64,000 nt of DNA from Streptomyces sp. NBC_00376 (GTDB taxonomy: Bacteria > Actinomycetota > Actinomycetes > Streptomycetales > Streptomycetaceae). Of the stretch, positions 1-7,802 are shown piece by piece. Where the stretch lies: contig NZ_CP107960.1 of NCBI RefSeq assembly GCF_036077095.1, forward strand, positions 2,852,001-2,916,000. Reading direction: 5' to 3'. Position 1 is the first letter of the stretch. Each line of letters starts with the position of its first letter. Made by a program: the position numbers and the translations under genes. Below the pieces are notes generated by a model. It ran no database searches and had not been told where the DNA came from. It saw only the letters and a program-made list of their open reading frames with translations.

Positions 1-793
1 CGTCACGCACCTCGGCGAGCAGCTGGACCACGCGGCGGGCGGAGACCTCGAAGCCGGCCATGTCGAAGATCTGCGAGCCGATGTGCGAGTGGATGCCGAT
101 GAGCTCCAGGCCGTCGAGGGTGAGCGCCCGGCGCACCGCCTCGGCGGCCTGTCCCCCGGCCAGCGCGATCCCGAACTTCTGGTCCTCGTGCGCGGTGGCG
201 ATGAACTCGTGGGTGTGCGCCTCGACGCCGACGGTCACCCGGATCTGTACGCGCTGCCGCCTGCCGAGCCGCTGCGCGACGTGCGCGACCCGGGCGATCT
301 CCTGGAAGGAGTCGAGCACGATCCGCCCGACGCCGGCCTCGACGGCCCGCTCGATCTCCGCGACGTTCTTGTTGTTGCCGTGGAAGGCGATGCGCTCGGC
401 CGGCATCCCGGCGTCCAGCGCACAGGTCAGCTCACCGCCGGAGCAGACGTCGAGGTTGAGCCCCTCCTCCTGGAGCCAGCGCACGACGGCGCGCGACAGG
501 AAGGCCTTCCCGGCGTAGAACACGTCGGCGTCCGGCCCGAAGGCGTCGGCCCAGGCGCGGCAGCGGGCCCGGAAGTCGCTCTCGTCGAGGAAGTAGGCGG
601 GGGTGCCGAACTCCTCGGCCAGCCGCGTCACTTCGATGCCCCCGACGGTGACCGCGCCGTCCTCGTCGCGGGTGACGGTGCGGGCCCAGACCTTCTCGTC
701 CAGGGCGTTGAGATCGGCGGGCGGGGCGGTGTAGTGCCCCTCCGTCATGACATCGGCGTGACGGGGCCCGGCGGGGTGTGCGGATCGGCTCAT
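1..793 (-). CDS. lysA: Diaminopimelate decarboxylase, 3' end outside window
   Basis: This is a PLP-dependent fold-III decarboxylase that makes L-lysine from meso-diaminopimelate in the cytoplasm. The visible 264 residues cover the N-terminal part of the TIM barrel. The PLP lysine lies in FYAGKAFL (about K96), and the usual HGNNK and GIHSHIGSQ stretches follow. The C-terminal half lies beyond position 1. The start chosen is the ATG at 793; an in-frame ATG at 748 is an alternative and would drop a poorly conserved leader. Only 26 bp separate it from the upstream ArgS-related gene, so the two are probably one transcript. Identity is very secure; the start is less so. Confidence 0.95.
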   Translation of the reverse strand, partial: MSRSAHPAGPRHADVMTEGHYTAPPADLNALDEKVWARTVTRDEDGAVTVGGIEVTRLAEEFGTPAYFLDESDFRARCRAWADAFGPDADVFYAGKAFLSRAVVRWLQEEGLNLDVCSGGELTCALDAGMPAERIAFHGNNKNVAEIERAVEAGVGRIVLDSFQEIARVAHVAQRLGRRQRVQIRVTVGVEAHTHEFIATAHEDQKFGIALAGGQAAEAVRRALTLDGLELIGIHSHIGSQIFDMAGFEVSARRVVQLLAEVRD

Positions 794-819
794 GGTGTTG
801 CTCTGCTCTCTCGGATCTC

Positions 820-1818
820 TCAGAGGACTTCGGGTGCGCTGACGCCGAGCAGGGACAGGCCGCCGGCCAGCACCGTCCCGGCGGCTTCGGCAAGAGCGAG
901 CCGGGAACGGTGGGCGGCCGAGGGTTTCTCGTCACCGACGGGCAGCGGCGAGGCGCTGTCGTGGAGGTCGAAGAATGCCTGCGCGAGGGCTTCCAGCTGC
1001 CGGGCGACCCGGTCCGGCTCGCGGTGCCGGGCGGCGGCGGCGAGCACCCCGGGGTGGTCGGCGAGCAGCTCACCGAGCACGGGCGCGTCCACGCTCTCCT
1101 CGTACGCCGCACCGAACCCGAGCTGCCGGGCGTTCCGGCCCAGCGCACGGATCCGGGCGTGCGCGTACCGCACCCGGAACAGCGGATTGCTCTCCCGCTG
1201 TACGAGCAGCTCACCGCTCCCGGTGCCCCGGGGCCGGTCGTGCGGAGCGGCCCGCAGCAGCGACCACCGCGCGGCGTCGCTCCCGAGGCGCTCGAAGAGA
1301 TCGCGGTCGGCGGCCGGCACCGGCAGCACGTGCAGGGCCTCCCCGCCCGCAGTCCGCTCCCCGACCTCGGCGCCCTGGGCCCGGAGCAGCCGCTCGACGG
1401 TCCCGGTGACGACCCGGGCCCGGACCTCCTCGACGGGCGCGAACGAGACCTTCGTACCGGCGAGGGCGTCCCCGTGCCCGTACGCCGTACCGCGCTCGGC
1501 GACGCTCCGCACCACCGCGCCGAGGCCGCGCGCCCCGGCTCCCAGCGTGAAGTTCAAGAACCCCGGCCCGGTGACCTCGACGTCCCCGATCCCCGGCGCG
1601 CCCAGCACTCGCTCCCGGAGGATCTCGGCCACGTCCCTGGCCGGCAGCGCGGCGGGCCCGGCCAGCTGGAGGGCGACGGCACAGGCGTAGTCCCCACGCC
1701 CGCCGGGTCGCGTCCGCTCCACCCGCACACGCGCGGGGACGGGGGCGCGCAGGGCGTCCTCGTCGACCGCGCGGCGCACGGCGTGCAGCACGGTCCTGGA
1801 GAGATCGGCGGGGGTCAC
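820..1818 (-). CDS. nrtL: ArgS-related anticodon-binding protein lacking the catalytic core
   Basis: About 332 residues. The N-terminal 100 residues resemble the ArgRS N-terminal (Add-1) domain, including the GPGFLNFTL stretch typical of arginyl-tRNA synthetases. The C-terminal 130 residues resemble a DALR anticodon-binding domain (RVRYAHARIRALGRNA). The Rossmann catalytic core with HIGH and KMSKS motifs is missing, so it cannot charge tRNA. It precedes lysA by 26 bp in the same direction. I recall this family being annotated as NrtL in streptomycetes; its function is not known to me. The GTG at 1818 is preferred because the homologous region begins there; an ATG at 1869 would add 17 residues. 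Confidence 0.8.
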   Translation of the reverse strand: MTPADLSRTVLHAVRRAVDEDALRAPVPARVRVERTRPGGRGDYACAVALQLAGPAALPARDVAEILRERVLGAPGIGDVEVTGPGFLNFTLGAGARGLGAVVRSVAERGTAYGHGDALAGTKVSFAPVEEVRARVVTGTVERLLRAQGAEVGERTAGGEALHVLPVPAADRDLFERLGSDAARWSLLRAAPHDRPRGTGSGELLVQRESNPLFRVRYAHARIRALGRNARQLGFGAAYEESVDAPVLGELLADHPGVLAAAARHREPDRVARQLEALAQAFFDLHDSASPLPVGDEKPSAAHRSRLALAEAAGTVLAGGLSLLGVSAPEVL

Positions 1819-1873
1819 AGGACAAGCGTATGGGAGGAAGGGGGGCACCCCGCGCCCCTGTTTCGCCATGCGG

Positions 1874-2308
1874 TCACCCCGCGGCGCGCTCCGCCGCCCC
1901 GGCGCTCCGTCTGCCGTCGAGCGACGGCTGGTCCTTCCGCTCCATCAACTGCCGCACGAGCCGCACCAGCTCGGTCGGCTCGAAGGGCTTCGCGAGGAAC
2001 GCGTCGACCCCCGCGGCCACTCCGCTGTCCACCTCGTACGGCGTGCAGGCGCTGATGATCGCCACGGGCAGATGTCTGGTCCGGGGATCGGAGCGCAGTC
2101 TGGTGGCGGTCTGCAGACCGTCCAGCCTGGGCATGACGACATCGAGCGTGATCACATCGGGGCGGACCCGATGCACCAGATCAAGACACTCGACACCGTC
2201 GGCCGCGGTCACGACCTCGAAGCCCTCAAGCTCGAGGTTGACCCTGATCAACTGCCGGATGACCTTGTTGTCGTCGACAACAAGCACGCGGCCACACGCC
2301 CCTGACAC
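1874..2308 (-). CDS. Single-domain response regulator (receiver only)
   Basis: 144 residues forming one CheY-like receiver domain: acidic pair D12-D13, phospho-acceptor D56 in DVITLDVVMP, the switch serine near S86 and K107 in FLAKPFEP. No output domain follows; only about 25 polar residues trail the receiver, so it must act through a protein partner. The GTG at 2308 has a GGAG four bases upstream. The longer open frame to 2476 has no conserved content. No kinase is adjacent. It lies 55 bp before the ArgS-related gene in the same orientation and may share its transcript. Confidence 0.88.
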   Translation of the reverse strand: MSGACGRVLVVDDNKVIRQLIRVNLELEGFEVVTAADGVECLDLVHRVRPDVITLDVVMPRLDGLQTATRLRSDPRTRHLPVAIISACTPYEVDSGVAAGVDAFLAKPFEPTELVRLVRQLMERKDQPSLDGRRSAGAAERAAG

Positions 2309-2526
2309 ACTCCGAGAGTAGGGGCGGCTCCGTGGCTGCGTCCGGGTTTTACCCACTTCCGCCCCCGGACGGGTGGCGCGAGGGGTGGCCGGATGCATCC
2401 GGAACACACCGCACGCCCCTCCGTCCGGCCCCGAACCGCGCCTCCGGCGGGCCGGGAAATACCTGTTCACGGACACCCCGCGGAAGCTGGTAGTGTTTCA
2501 CCCGTCGCCGAGCAAAACAGCGATAC

Positions 2527-2598
2527 GCCCTCGTAGCTCAGGGGATAGAGCATCGGCCTCCGGAGCCGTGTGCGCAGGTTCGAATCCTGCCGAGGGCA
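2527..2598 (+). tRNA. tRNA-Arg (anticodon CCG)
   Basis: The cloverleaf folds cleanly: acceptor GCCCTCG/CGAGGGC, D-arm GCTC/GAGC, anticodon loop CTCCGGA with CCG at positions 34-36, and T-arm GCAGG TTCGAAT CCTGC. The discriminator is A and no CCA is encoded. The outermost anticodon-stem pair is a T-T mismatch. tRNA-Arg genes are common integration sites for actinobacterial elements, and the DNA immediately downstream looks accessory. Confidence 0.96.
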
Positions 2599-2615
2599 CT
2601 TCGGAAGAAGTGCCA

Positions 2616-2661
2616 AAAAAGACCTTCTGGCCAGCGGAAACGCTGAGCGGGGGGTCTTTTT
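2616..2661 (+). terminator. Rho-independent terminator after tRNA-Arg
   Basis: AAAAGACC (2616-2623) pairs with GGTCTTTT (2653-2660). An inner CAGCG-GAAA-CGCTG hairpin sits at 2632-2645, and a run of T follows the outer stem. It lies 18 bases past the tRNA, as expected for its transcript end. Confidence 0.8.
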
Positions 2662-2704
2662 CATGTCTTGCAAAGCACTCGGGCCAGGCTTGATCTCAGA
2701 GCTG

Positions 2705-2889
2705 TCAGCGAGCACTTTCGACGTTGGGTGCTCCGTCGAGGAAGCTGCCCAGGAGCCTGTCGTGCAGCCTGCTGAGGATCTCGCTCTCCGCATACACGAT
2801 CTGCACCAGCCGGGCACGTCCTCGTAGGACGCCGGCCCGGTGCTCCGCGCCAGGCAGCAATACCGGACCCGCGCCGACGAAACCCGACC
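2705..2889 (-). pseudogene. 3' remnant of an unidentified gene
   Basis: On the minus strand, the frame ending with TGA at 2705-2707 reads about 60 residues with strongly G/C-ending codons. It includes LVQIVYAESEILSRLHDR and finishes GAPNVESAR. No start codon or ribosome site belongs to this frame, and coding quality fades above 2889. I read it as the tail of a gene whose front half was lost when DNA next to tRNA-Arg was rearranged. I do not recognise the family. Confidence 0.5.
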
Positions 2890-3110
2890 GCAGGGACTCA
2901 CTCCTCCAGAGGCATACCGCTCACTCCGCACGCTGCGGACCGTCCGCCACGTACCGCGGACCCGGATGCTCCGGCCCGACCGAACAGCGACCGCCGCGAC
3001 GCCCGCCTCTCCAGGGCTCGGCAAGAGCTCCTACTTTCCGACAACCCGTTGCAGCTGTGGGCCGAGGTGTCGGAGGCCGTACTTCTTCAGCGGGTCGGCG
3101 GCCCCGCACA

Positions 3111-3300
3111 TCATGAACGCACAGTTGGAACACGTGTTGGCCAGTTCCGAGCATCCTCATGTGACTATCCAGGTACTGCCGTTCTCTCGTGGCGCCCATG
3201 CGAGTGAACAGCGCACACCGCAGCACACCGGCCCTGTCATCGCCTTCGGTCCCGGCGCCTGGCACGCGTTCGTCAGTGAGCTGGTCCGACCTCGGGCAAT
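3111..3300 (+). pseudogene. Fused remnants of an Scr1/DUF5753 regulator and a DUF397 protein
   Basis: In one frame about 30 residues (MNAQLEHVLASSEHPHVTIQ, then VLPFSRGAHA) match the DUF5753 effector half of XRE-type Streptomyces regulators. This passes directly into GPVIAFGPGAWHAFVSELV, which resembles the C-terminus of DUF397 proteins. These two families are normally encoded by adjacent genes, so an internal deletion probably fused them. The helix-turn-helix part is missing and no plausible start exists. The rest of the 2662-3439 interval holds nothing else I can support. Confidence 0.55.
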
Positions 3301-3439
3301 CATGCGCGGATGGTTCCGGACGCTCCAGGACCACTCGTATCAGCACCTGCTCATACGAAATAACGGTGATACCCGGGTGATCACGTCGCAACCTCGTTGC
3401 TATGGTGACGCGTTGACATCGGACAGGGCCGGGGGACTC

Positions 3440-3925
3440 ATGACGTTCGACGACGAGTGGGCCCAACTCAAGGCGGATGCGCAGGATCGGCATTCCGCGC
3501 AGATGAGGCTCAACACGGCTGGGCCTCAGGCTGACGGCGCAGCGTCCGGGGGCAATGCCGACCTGGTGGTTCACCAGGATGATCTCGGTGCGGTCGGCAA
3601 TGAAGCCTTTCGGATCCACGGCGAGCTGCGGAAGCGGGCCGACCTCGCAGGTGCCGGGGCCGACAAGGACGGCGCGGGGACGACTGCCCGGGCCGCAGCG
3701 GAGTTGCACGGCCGGAACTTCAGCGCGGGCGGTGAGTTGTACACCACCCTGGAGGTCTGGAGTTCGCAGGTGAAGACGGTCCTGCAGATGTGCGCACACA
3801 TCTCCAACCACCTGGACTTCTCGAAGAAGTTGCACGCCAACGACGAGGTGGAGATCGCCGCGTCTCTCTCACGAAGAGACGGCTCTCCCGTACCGGTGTC
3901 GGAGCTGCTGAAGTATGTGAAGTGA
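3440..3925 (+). CDS. WXG100/ESX-like helical protein, first gene of an ESX-type cluster
   Basis: 161 residues, predicted mostly helical, no signal peptide. It begins MTFDDEWAQLKADAQ. A Streptomyces family signature NADLVVHQDDLGAVGNEAF lies at about residues 38-56, and VLQMCAHISNHLDFSKKLHA is near the C-terminus. Proteins of this type sit in front of large WXG-like effectors in streptomycetes. The ATG at 3440 has GGGGGA just upstream; the open frame runs further up but enters the unrelated DUF397 remnant. The next gene begins 16 bp after the stop, suggesting co-translation. Its role is inferred (partner or chaperone of the next product). A broken relative of this gene lies at 60862-61165. Confidence 0.75.
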   Translation: MTFDDEWAQLKADAQDRHSAQMRLNTAGPQADGAASGGNADLVVHQDDLGAVGNEAFRIHGELRKRADLAGAGADKDGAGTTARAAAELHGRNFSAGGELYTTLEVWSSQVKTVLQMCAHISNHLDFSKKLHANDEVEIAASLSRRDGSPVPVSELLKYVK

Positions 3926-3941
3926 GCGGGGGCGAAGAAAC

Positions 3942-5441
3942 ATGGGGGCGTTCTCGTACACGGATCTCATCGAAGTGGACCTGGGCAAGCTGGGTGCGGC
4001 GGCCGATGACTGGGCGGCGACGGCGGCCGGGCTGGAGAAGCTGAGGACCGAGGTCTACAGCGGTCTCCTCCAGCTGTCCGACGGGGCCGACTGGGCCGGC
4101 CTGAACGCCGCTGTCACCAAGGACTTCGTCCGCAGGACGGCCAAGGAGGTCGCGGATCTCCACCTGGAGGCTCAGAGCATCGTGGCTGTCCTCCAGGATG
4201 CCCACGGTGAACTGACGCACGTCCAGAAGCGGGCCAGGGAACTCTCCGCGGAAGCCCGCAAGGGTGACCCCACCCGGCAGGCAGGCCCGGACCCGGGGCT
4301 GCTGGTGACGGACGGCCCCAGCGGCACGGTGAAGGTCACAGAGGCTTTCTGTGGCGTGGACGGGACTTCCCAGCGGACCAAGGACCTGATGCAGTGGTAT
4401 GCCGACACACTCACGGGACTCGTGTCCCACGCGGCAGAGATCGATGCGGCCATCACCCGCGCCCTGAAGAGAAGCCATGGCGGCGACCCGCACAACGCGG
4501 GGCACGCGACGTACACCTCGCTGGACGAGGACCAACTGCCCCGTGCCACGAAGTTGGCCTCGCTCGGTGACGGCGCGAACACGACGCAGCGGGCCGAGCT
4601 GCGGCGGCTCTGGTCGTCGCTGAGCCCACAGGCCCGTGCGGAGTTGTGGACCGGACACAAGGACGACCTTCTCGCGGCCGGGCTGCTCGCTCCGTCCATC
4701 AAACAAGCCGCGCCCGACCGGGGTTCCGGGCCACACGGCGCCGAGGAACCAGGAGCGGAGGAACGCAGGACCCGGGAGAAGATGAATCTGATCGCTGAGG
4801 CGGCCGACTGGACTGGCGACAACGACGCGGCTCGGCACATGGCGCACTACCTGGGGAACAGCGGGACGGACATGGAGCTGCCCATCGACAAGATGATGTC
4901 GGACGTACCCGGCTTCCGTACGCACATCGAGGACGGCATCAGGGAACACCAGGACGCATGGCGCGACCAGGCACTCGCGGAGTTCAAGAGGAACGGCGGA
5001 CAGCCGGTCTCGATACCGGTGGAAACTGGTAACCGGGACTTCAGCTTCACCAAGGACGTCGACGAGAACTGGTTCTACGCGGTCGGTTCCACCAGGTCGA
5101 ATGTGACCGGAGTAGTCACCGTCGTGCCGGATTCCAGCGGCCAGCCCGAGGTCGGTCTCGACTATCAGGCCAACGCGTGGGACCGCTACAACTGGGACCA
5201 GGACAAAGGGGTGACCATCGGCCTTCCCGGGGGAAGCGACATGAGCATTCCGGACGGTCAGATGGCCCGCCTCCACACCACGGGCATCGCCCAGGAATTC
5301 GACATGGCGGGCAGCAGTTCCGTCAAGCACTACGATCTGGGCGCATCCGCCCCGAACCACGATCCTCTGCCGCAGCCGGACGAGCCCGGGCGTGAGGGCG
5401 ATCGCACGGATCCGAGCCGCGAGCAGCAGGAAGGGCGGTAG
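3942..5441 (+). CDS. Large WXG-like putative secreted effector, C-terminal domain unknown
   Basis: 499 residues without a signal peptide. Residues 1-110 are helical and contain a WXG-type turn (GADWAGLN, about residues 46-53), like the N-terminal targeting part of ESX/type VII substrates. A middle linker is rich in charge (residues 260-290, GAEEPGAEERR). The C-terminal 170 residues form a distinct beta-rich part with NWFYAVGSTRSNVTG and YQANAWDRYNWDQDKG. I cannot assign an activity to it. The gene is 16 bp behind the small WXG-like gene and 10 bp before the membrane protein gene. The order helper, effector, membrane protein fits a polymorphic-toxin or ESX-cargo locus, but toxicity is inference. 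Confidence 0.72.
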   Translation: MGAFSYTDLIEVDLGKLGAAADDWAATAAGLEKLRTEVYSGLLQLSDGADWAGLNAAVTKDFVRRTAKEVADLHLEAQSIVAVLQDAHGELTHVQKRARELSAEARKGDPTRQAGPDPGLLVTDGPSGTVKVTEAFCGVDGTSQRTKDLMQWYADTLTGLVSHAAEIDAAITRALKRSHGGDPHNAGHATYTSLDEDQLPRATKLASLGDGANTTQRAELRRLWSSLSPQARAELWTGHKDDLLAAGLLAPSIKQAAPDRGSGPHGAEEPGAEERRTREKMNLIAEAADWTGDNDAARHMAHYLGNSGTDMELPIDKMMSDVPGFRTHIEDGIREHQDAWRDQALAEFKRNGGQPVSIPVETGNRDFSFTKDVDENWFYAVGSTRSNVTGVVTVVPDSSGQPEVGLDYQANAWDRYNWDQDKGVTIGLPGGSDMSIPDGQMARLHTTGIAQEFDMAGSSSVKHYDLGASAPNHDPLPQPDEPGREGDRTDPSREQQEGR

Positions 5442-5451
5442 AGGTTCACCG

Positions 5452-6081
5452 ATGGAGAGCTCCAGCAGGATCACTGCCGGCGGGCAGCCCGTGCGTCGCC
5501 GTCGTGTGCCGGTCGCAGTCGTCGTCGTTCTGGTGCTCCTCGCCTGCGTCGCCACCACGATCGGCGTGGTCTCCTGCGTCGCCGACGACGTGTCGTCGGA
5601 CCTGTCGGACCAGGAGCTGACCTGCTGCTGGGAGGACGGAGCCACGCCTGCCTGGATGAGCGGCCAGATGGGCATCCGCATTCCGGAGGCGGCATCGGAC
5701 CGTCGTGCGGGTTACAAAGTCGGGCAGCGCTACGACACCGGCCTGCTGTCCTTCGTCCTCCCCGGCGACGAAGCGGAGACGTACACCGGCCGGCTAATCC
5801 GGAACGACACCAAGATGATCGGGAACTTCCATCCCGAGAAGAAGGACTACCGGCCTGCGGCTGCCTTCGGCCACCTCGGGCTGCCCGAGCCGGAGACGTT
5901 CGTCGAAGGGCTGCGGAGGATCAGCCTGTGCCCCGATGAACTCACGACCCCGGAAGGCAAGTATCTCCAGCGCTGCGTCGACCTCTTCACCCACGAGTTC
6001 GAGCCCGGCACCACGCGGATCTACGTCCGGTCGACCATCGAACCGTCCGTGACACCCCCTCCGGCGAGCAAGGCTTCGTAG
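5452..6081 (+). CDS. Single-pass membrane protein downstream of WXG-like effector
   Basis: 209 residues. A basic N-terminus (RRRRVPVAV) leads into one hydrophobic segment at about residues 20-42, followed by an extracellular domain with four to five cysteines (SCVADD, TCCWEDG, SLCPDE, RCVDLF). The ATG at 5452 lies 10 bp after the preceding stop. A longer in-frame start at 5392 would overlap that gene. Position after a putative effector suggests an immunity protein or an accessory of export; I recognise no family. Confidence 0.7.
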   Translation: MESSSRITAGGQPVRRRRVPVAVVVVLVLLACVATTIGVVSCVADDVSSDLSDQELTCCWEDGATPAWMSGQMGIRIPEAASDRRAGYKVGQRYDTGLLSFVLPGDEAETYTGRLIRNDTKMIGNFHPEKKDYRPAAAFGHLGLPEPETFVEGLRRISLCPDELTTPEGKYLQRCVDLFTHEFEPGTTRIYVRSTIEPSVTPPPASKAS

Positions 6082-6507
6082 CCTGCGGGGGCATGTGGAA
6101 CGCGGTTCCGGGCCCCGGGGACTGCGGTGGCGCCGTGCCGCCCAGCCGCAGACGCACAAGATCCAGGAGAAGCGAGACGGAAATGGCCCGACAGCCGAAC
6201 TCCGACGAGGCTCCCGGGCTGATCAAGGCCGCGCTGGACAGGCACACGTCGAAGGCCGCGTAGCACTGCATCCGCAGGCCATGCTCGCGGCCCGGATGGC
6301 GGATCCGGAAGGAGCCGCCGCATCGCTGGGTGAGCACGCGCGAAGGCGTCTGCGAGATCCGGTGCTCGGAAGGCAAGTCGATCCGGCCTCCATCGACACA
6401 GCCGATGACGTACTCACTTGCCGGAAACCGGAGCGCGGGCATCGCCTCCCCTCCGCCGCGGGCGGCTTCGTCCGCCTCTCTCCGGGACCCGGCCCCGACA
6501 AGAGAAC
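6082..6507 (+). other. Interval without a confident gene
   Basis: A short ATG frame at 6183-6263 (26 codons, starting MARQPNSDEAPG) has a GGAG about 14 bases upstream but stops quickly. The longer open frames here have mixed codon quality and no recognisable content. The stretch looks like decayed sequence between the WXG-like cluster and the AraC gene. Confidence 0.4.
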
Positions 6508-6534
6508 TTAGGTTACCCTTAGTGGCACTAAGGG
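6508..6534 (+). promoter_or_regulatory. Probable iron box with overlapping palindrome upstream of AraC gene
   Basis: TTAGGTTA at 6508-6515 equals the left half of the actinobacterial DmdR/IdeR iron box, but the right half is degraded. Overlapping it, CCCTTAG (6516-6522) and CTAAGGG (6528-6534) make a perfect 7-bp inverted repeat with a 5-bp spacer, a likely operator. The site ends 28 bp before the AraC start and fits iron control of the downstream siderophore genes. Confidence 0.55.
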
Positions 6535-6562
6535 TGTCGATGCCCACTTCTCTGGAGGCGGT

Positions 6563-7401
6563 GTGACCAGGCGCTTCTCTCTCACGTCCGCGCATGGGTA
6601 CGCGGATCTCGGACGGCAGTACCGGGACTTCTACGCGGCGATCGGGACCTGCCGCGGCGGTGGCGTGGAGGGGGTCCGGGTGTACGACCTGCGGCCGGGG
6701 ACCGGGGTCGGGAGTGTCACCGTCCATGAGCTGCTTCACGGGGTCACGCTCACCTTGTACGACCTGACGTTTCCACGACGAGTTGATCCTCGACTTCGGT
6801 CTCGCGGGCGACTACTTCGAGCTGGAGTACTGCGTCGACGGGCTGATGCACCTGGAGGAGCGGGCGACCGGGGCGACGGTCTTCGGGGCGAACGAGCTGT
6901 CGATATCGCATTCGCGGGCCTCGGCGGGGCGTCTCGTCCGTCCTGCCGGGCAGCGTTATCGGGGTGTGTCGATCGCGGCCCGCCGGGAGGCGGTCACCGT
7001 CTTCTTCGGAAGTCTGGGAGCGGCGGCCTGGGAGGAGAGCGTCGAGGGAATGCCGGCCGAGCTGCGCGACGCGCACTATCTCGGACGGCAGGCTCCGCCC
7101 GAACTCGCGGCCGCGTTCGCCGACTTGTTCACGTGTGCGCTGCCGGCCCGGTTCCGGGCGCTGTATCTGGAATCCAAGGTCATGGAGATCCTCGCCCGGA
7201 TCGTCGCGGGCACCGAGCCTCCGCGCGGCCCGGTCCGGCCGCCCATGGCGGAGTACGAGATCGAGCGGATCCGGCGGGTTCCGGAGCTGCTGATGGAGAA
7301 CCTGCACGAGCAGCACACCGGGCAGTCGCTGGCGCGAGCCCTGGGGATGACTCCCAAGCGGCTGAACGAGGGGTTCAAACAGCTCTACGGCGACACCGTC
7401 T
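6563..7401 (+). pseudogene. AraC-family (siderophore-type) regulator, 5' part, frameshifted and interrupted
   Basis: GTG start at 6563 with GGAGGCG upstream. The N-terminal frame reads to about VTLTLYDLTF. One extra T in the run at 6770-6772 then moves the frame, and the protein continues as HDELILDFGLAGDYFELEY to LYGDTV at 7400. It is a PchR/YbtA-like ligand-sensing domain followed by the first helix-turn-helix (SLARALGMTPKRLNEGFKQL). The frame then runs into the insertion and stops at TAA 7401-7403. The missing second helix-turn-helix resumes at 9776. The context is iron uptake, so it was probably an activator of the importer downstream. Confidence 0.85.
7393..7401. repeat. Left 9-bp copy flanking the IS110-type insertion
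   Basis: ACACCGTCT here is repeated at 9767-9775. Removing one copy plus everything between restores the AraC frame exactly (GDTV then FNHHRNACLRR). The final CT would be the core dinucleotide expected for IS110-type recombination. Confidence 0.8.
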
Positions 7402-7506
7402 AATTCGTTAGTAATTAGAGGTTCTGGATCTCTGATGGGCCCGGGGCGGCGTTGTCCAGCCCGGGGCAGGACGTGTGTGGTCCGGTCGGTGCCGTGGTGA
7501 CCCCTA

Positions 7507-7573
7507 CGACACCTCCGACCGTGCGAGGTCTTGGTAAAGACTGGTGGCGCTGGGCGCCGGCCGGTCCTCGCAC
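7507..7573 (+). ncRNA. Candidate IS110 bridge RNA segment in the 5' non-coding end
   Basis: A perfect 8-bp outer stem, GTGCGAGG (7521-7528) with CCTCGCAC (7566-7573), encloses two hairpins: GTCTT-GGTA-AAGAC (7528-7541) and GGCGC-TGG-GCGCC (7546-7558). Just 5', CGACACC (7507-7513) equals seven bases of the target left arm (CGACACCGT followed by core CT). IS110 elements are known to encode a bridge RNA in a non-coding end; this is the best structured place for one. RNA ends and the guide assignments are inference. Confidence 0.4.
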
Positions 7574-7802
7574 GTTCTGCCCCCACGGGCCCGTCGGGTT
7601 CGGGATCCTCGATGGATGAGCTGCCGCACGGTGACGCGTTTTTCCTCACGAGCTTCGAGCTCTGGACACGGCGCGCGCCCGTGCGGCCTTGCGGCGCCGC
7701 GCACGGCTGATGAGGTGGCGGACCACAGAGTCCTGGAATTAGTGCGCCGTGCGGCCCCGCGTGCTCGCCTTCGAGAACAGCACCGGAGAAGGGGCGGGAT
7801 CC

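Noticed and set aside
83..1690. Long plus-strand open frame over lysA and the ArgS-related gene
   Set aside because: It is the antisense shadow of two well-recognised minus-strand genes; high GC keeps antisense frames open.
2467..3024. 185-codon minus-strand frame covering the tRNA region
   Set aside because: It runs through the tRNA gene and terminator; only a different minus frame (2705-2889) has real codon bias.
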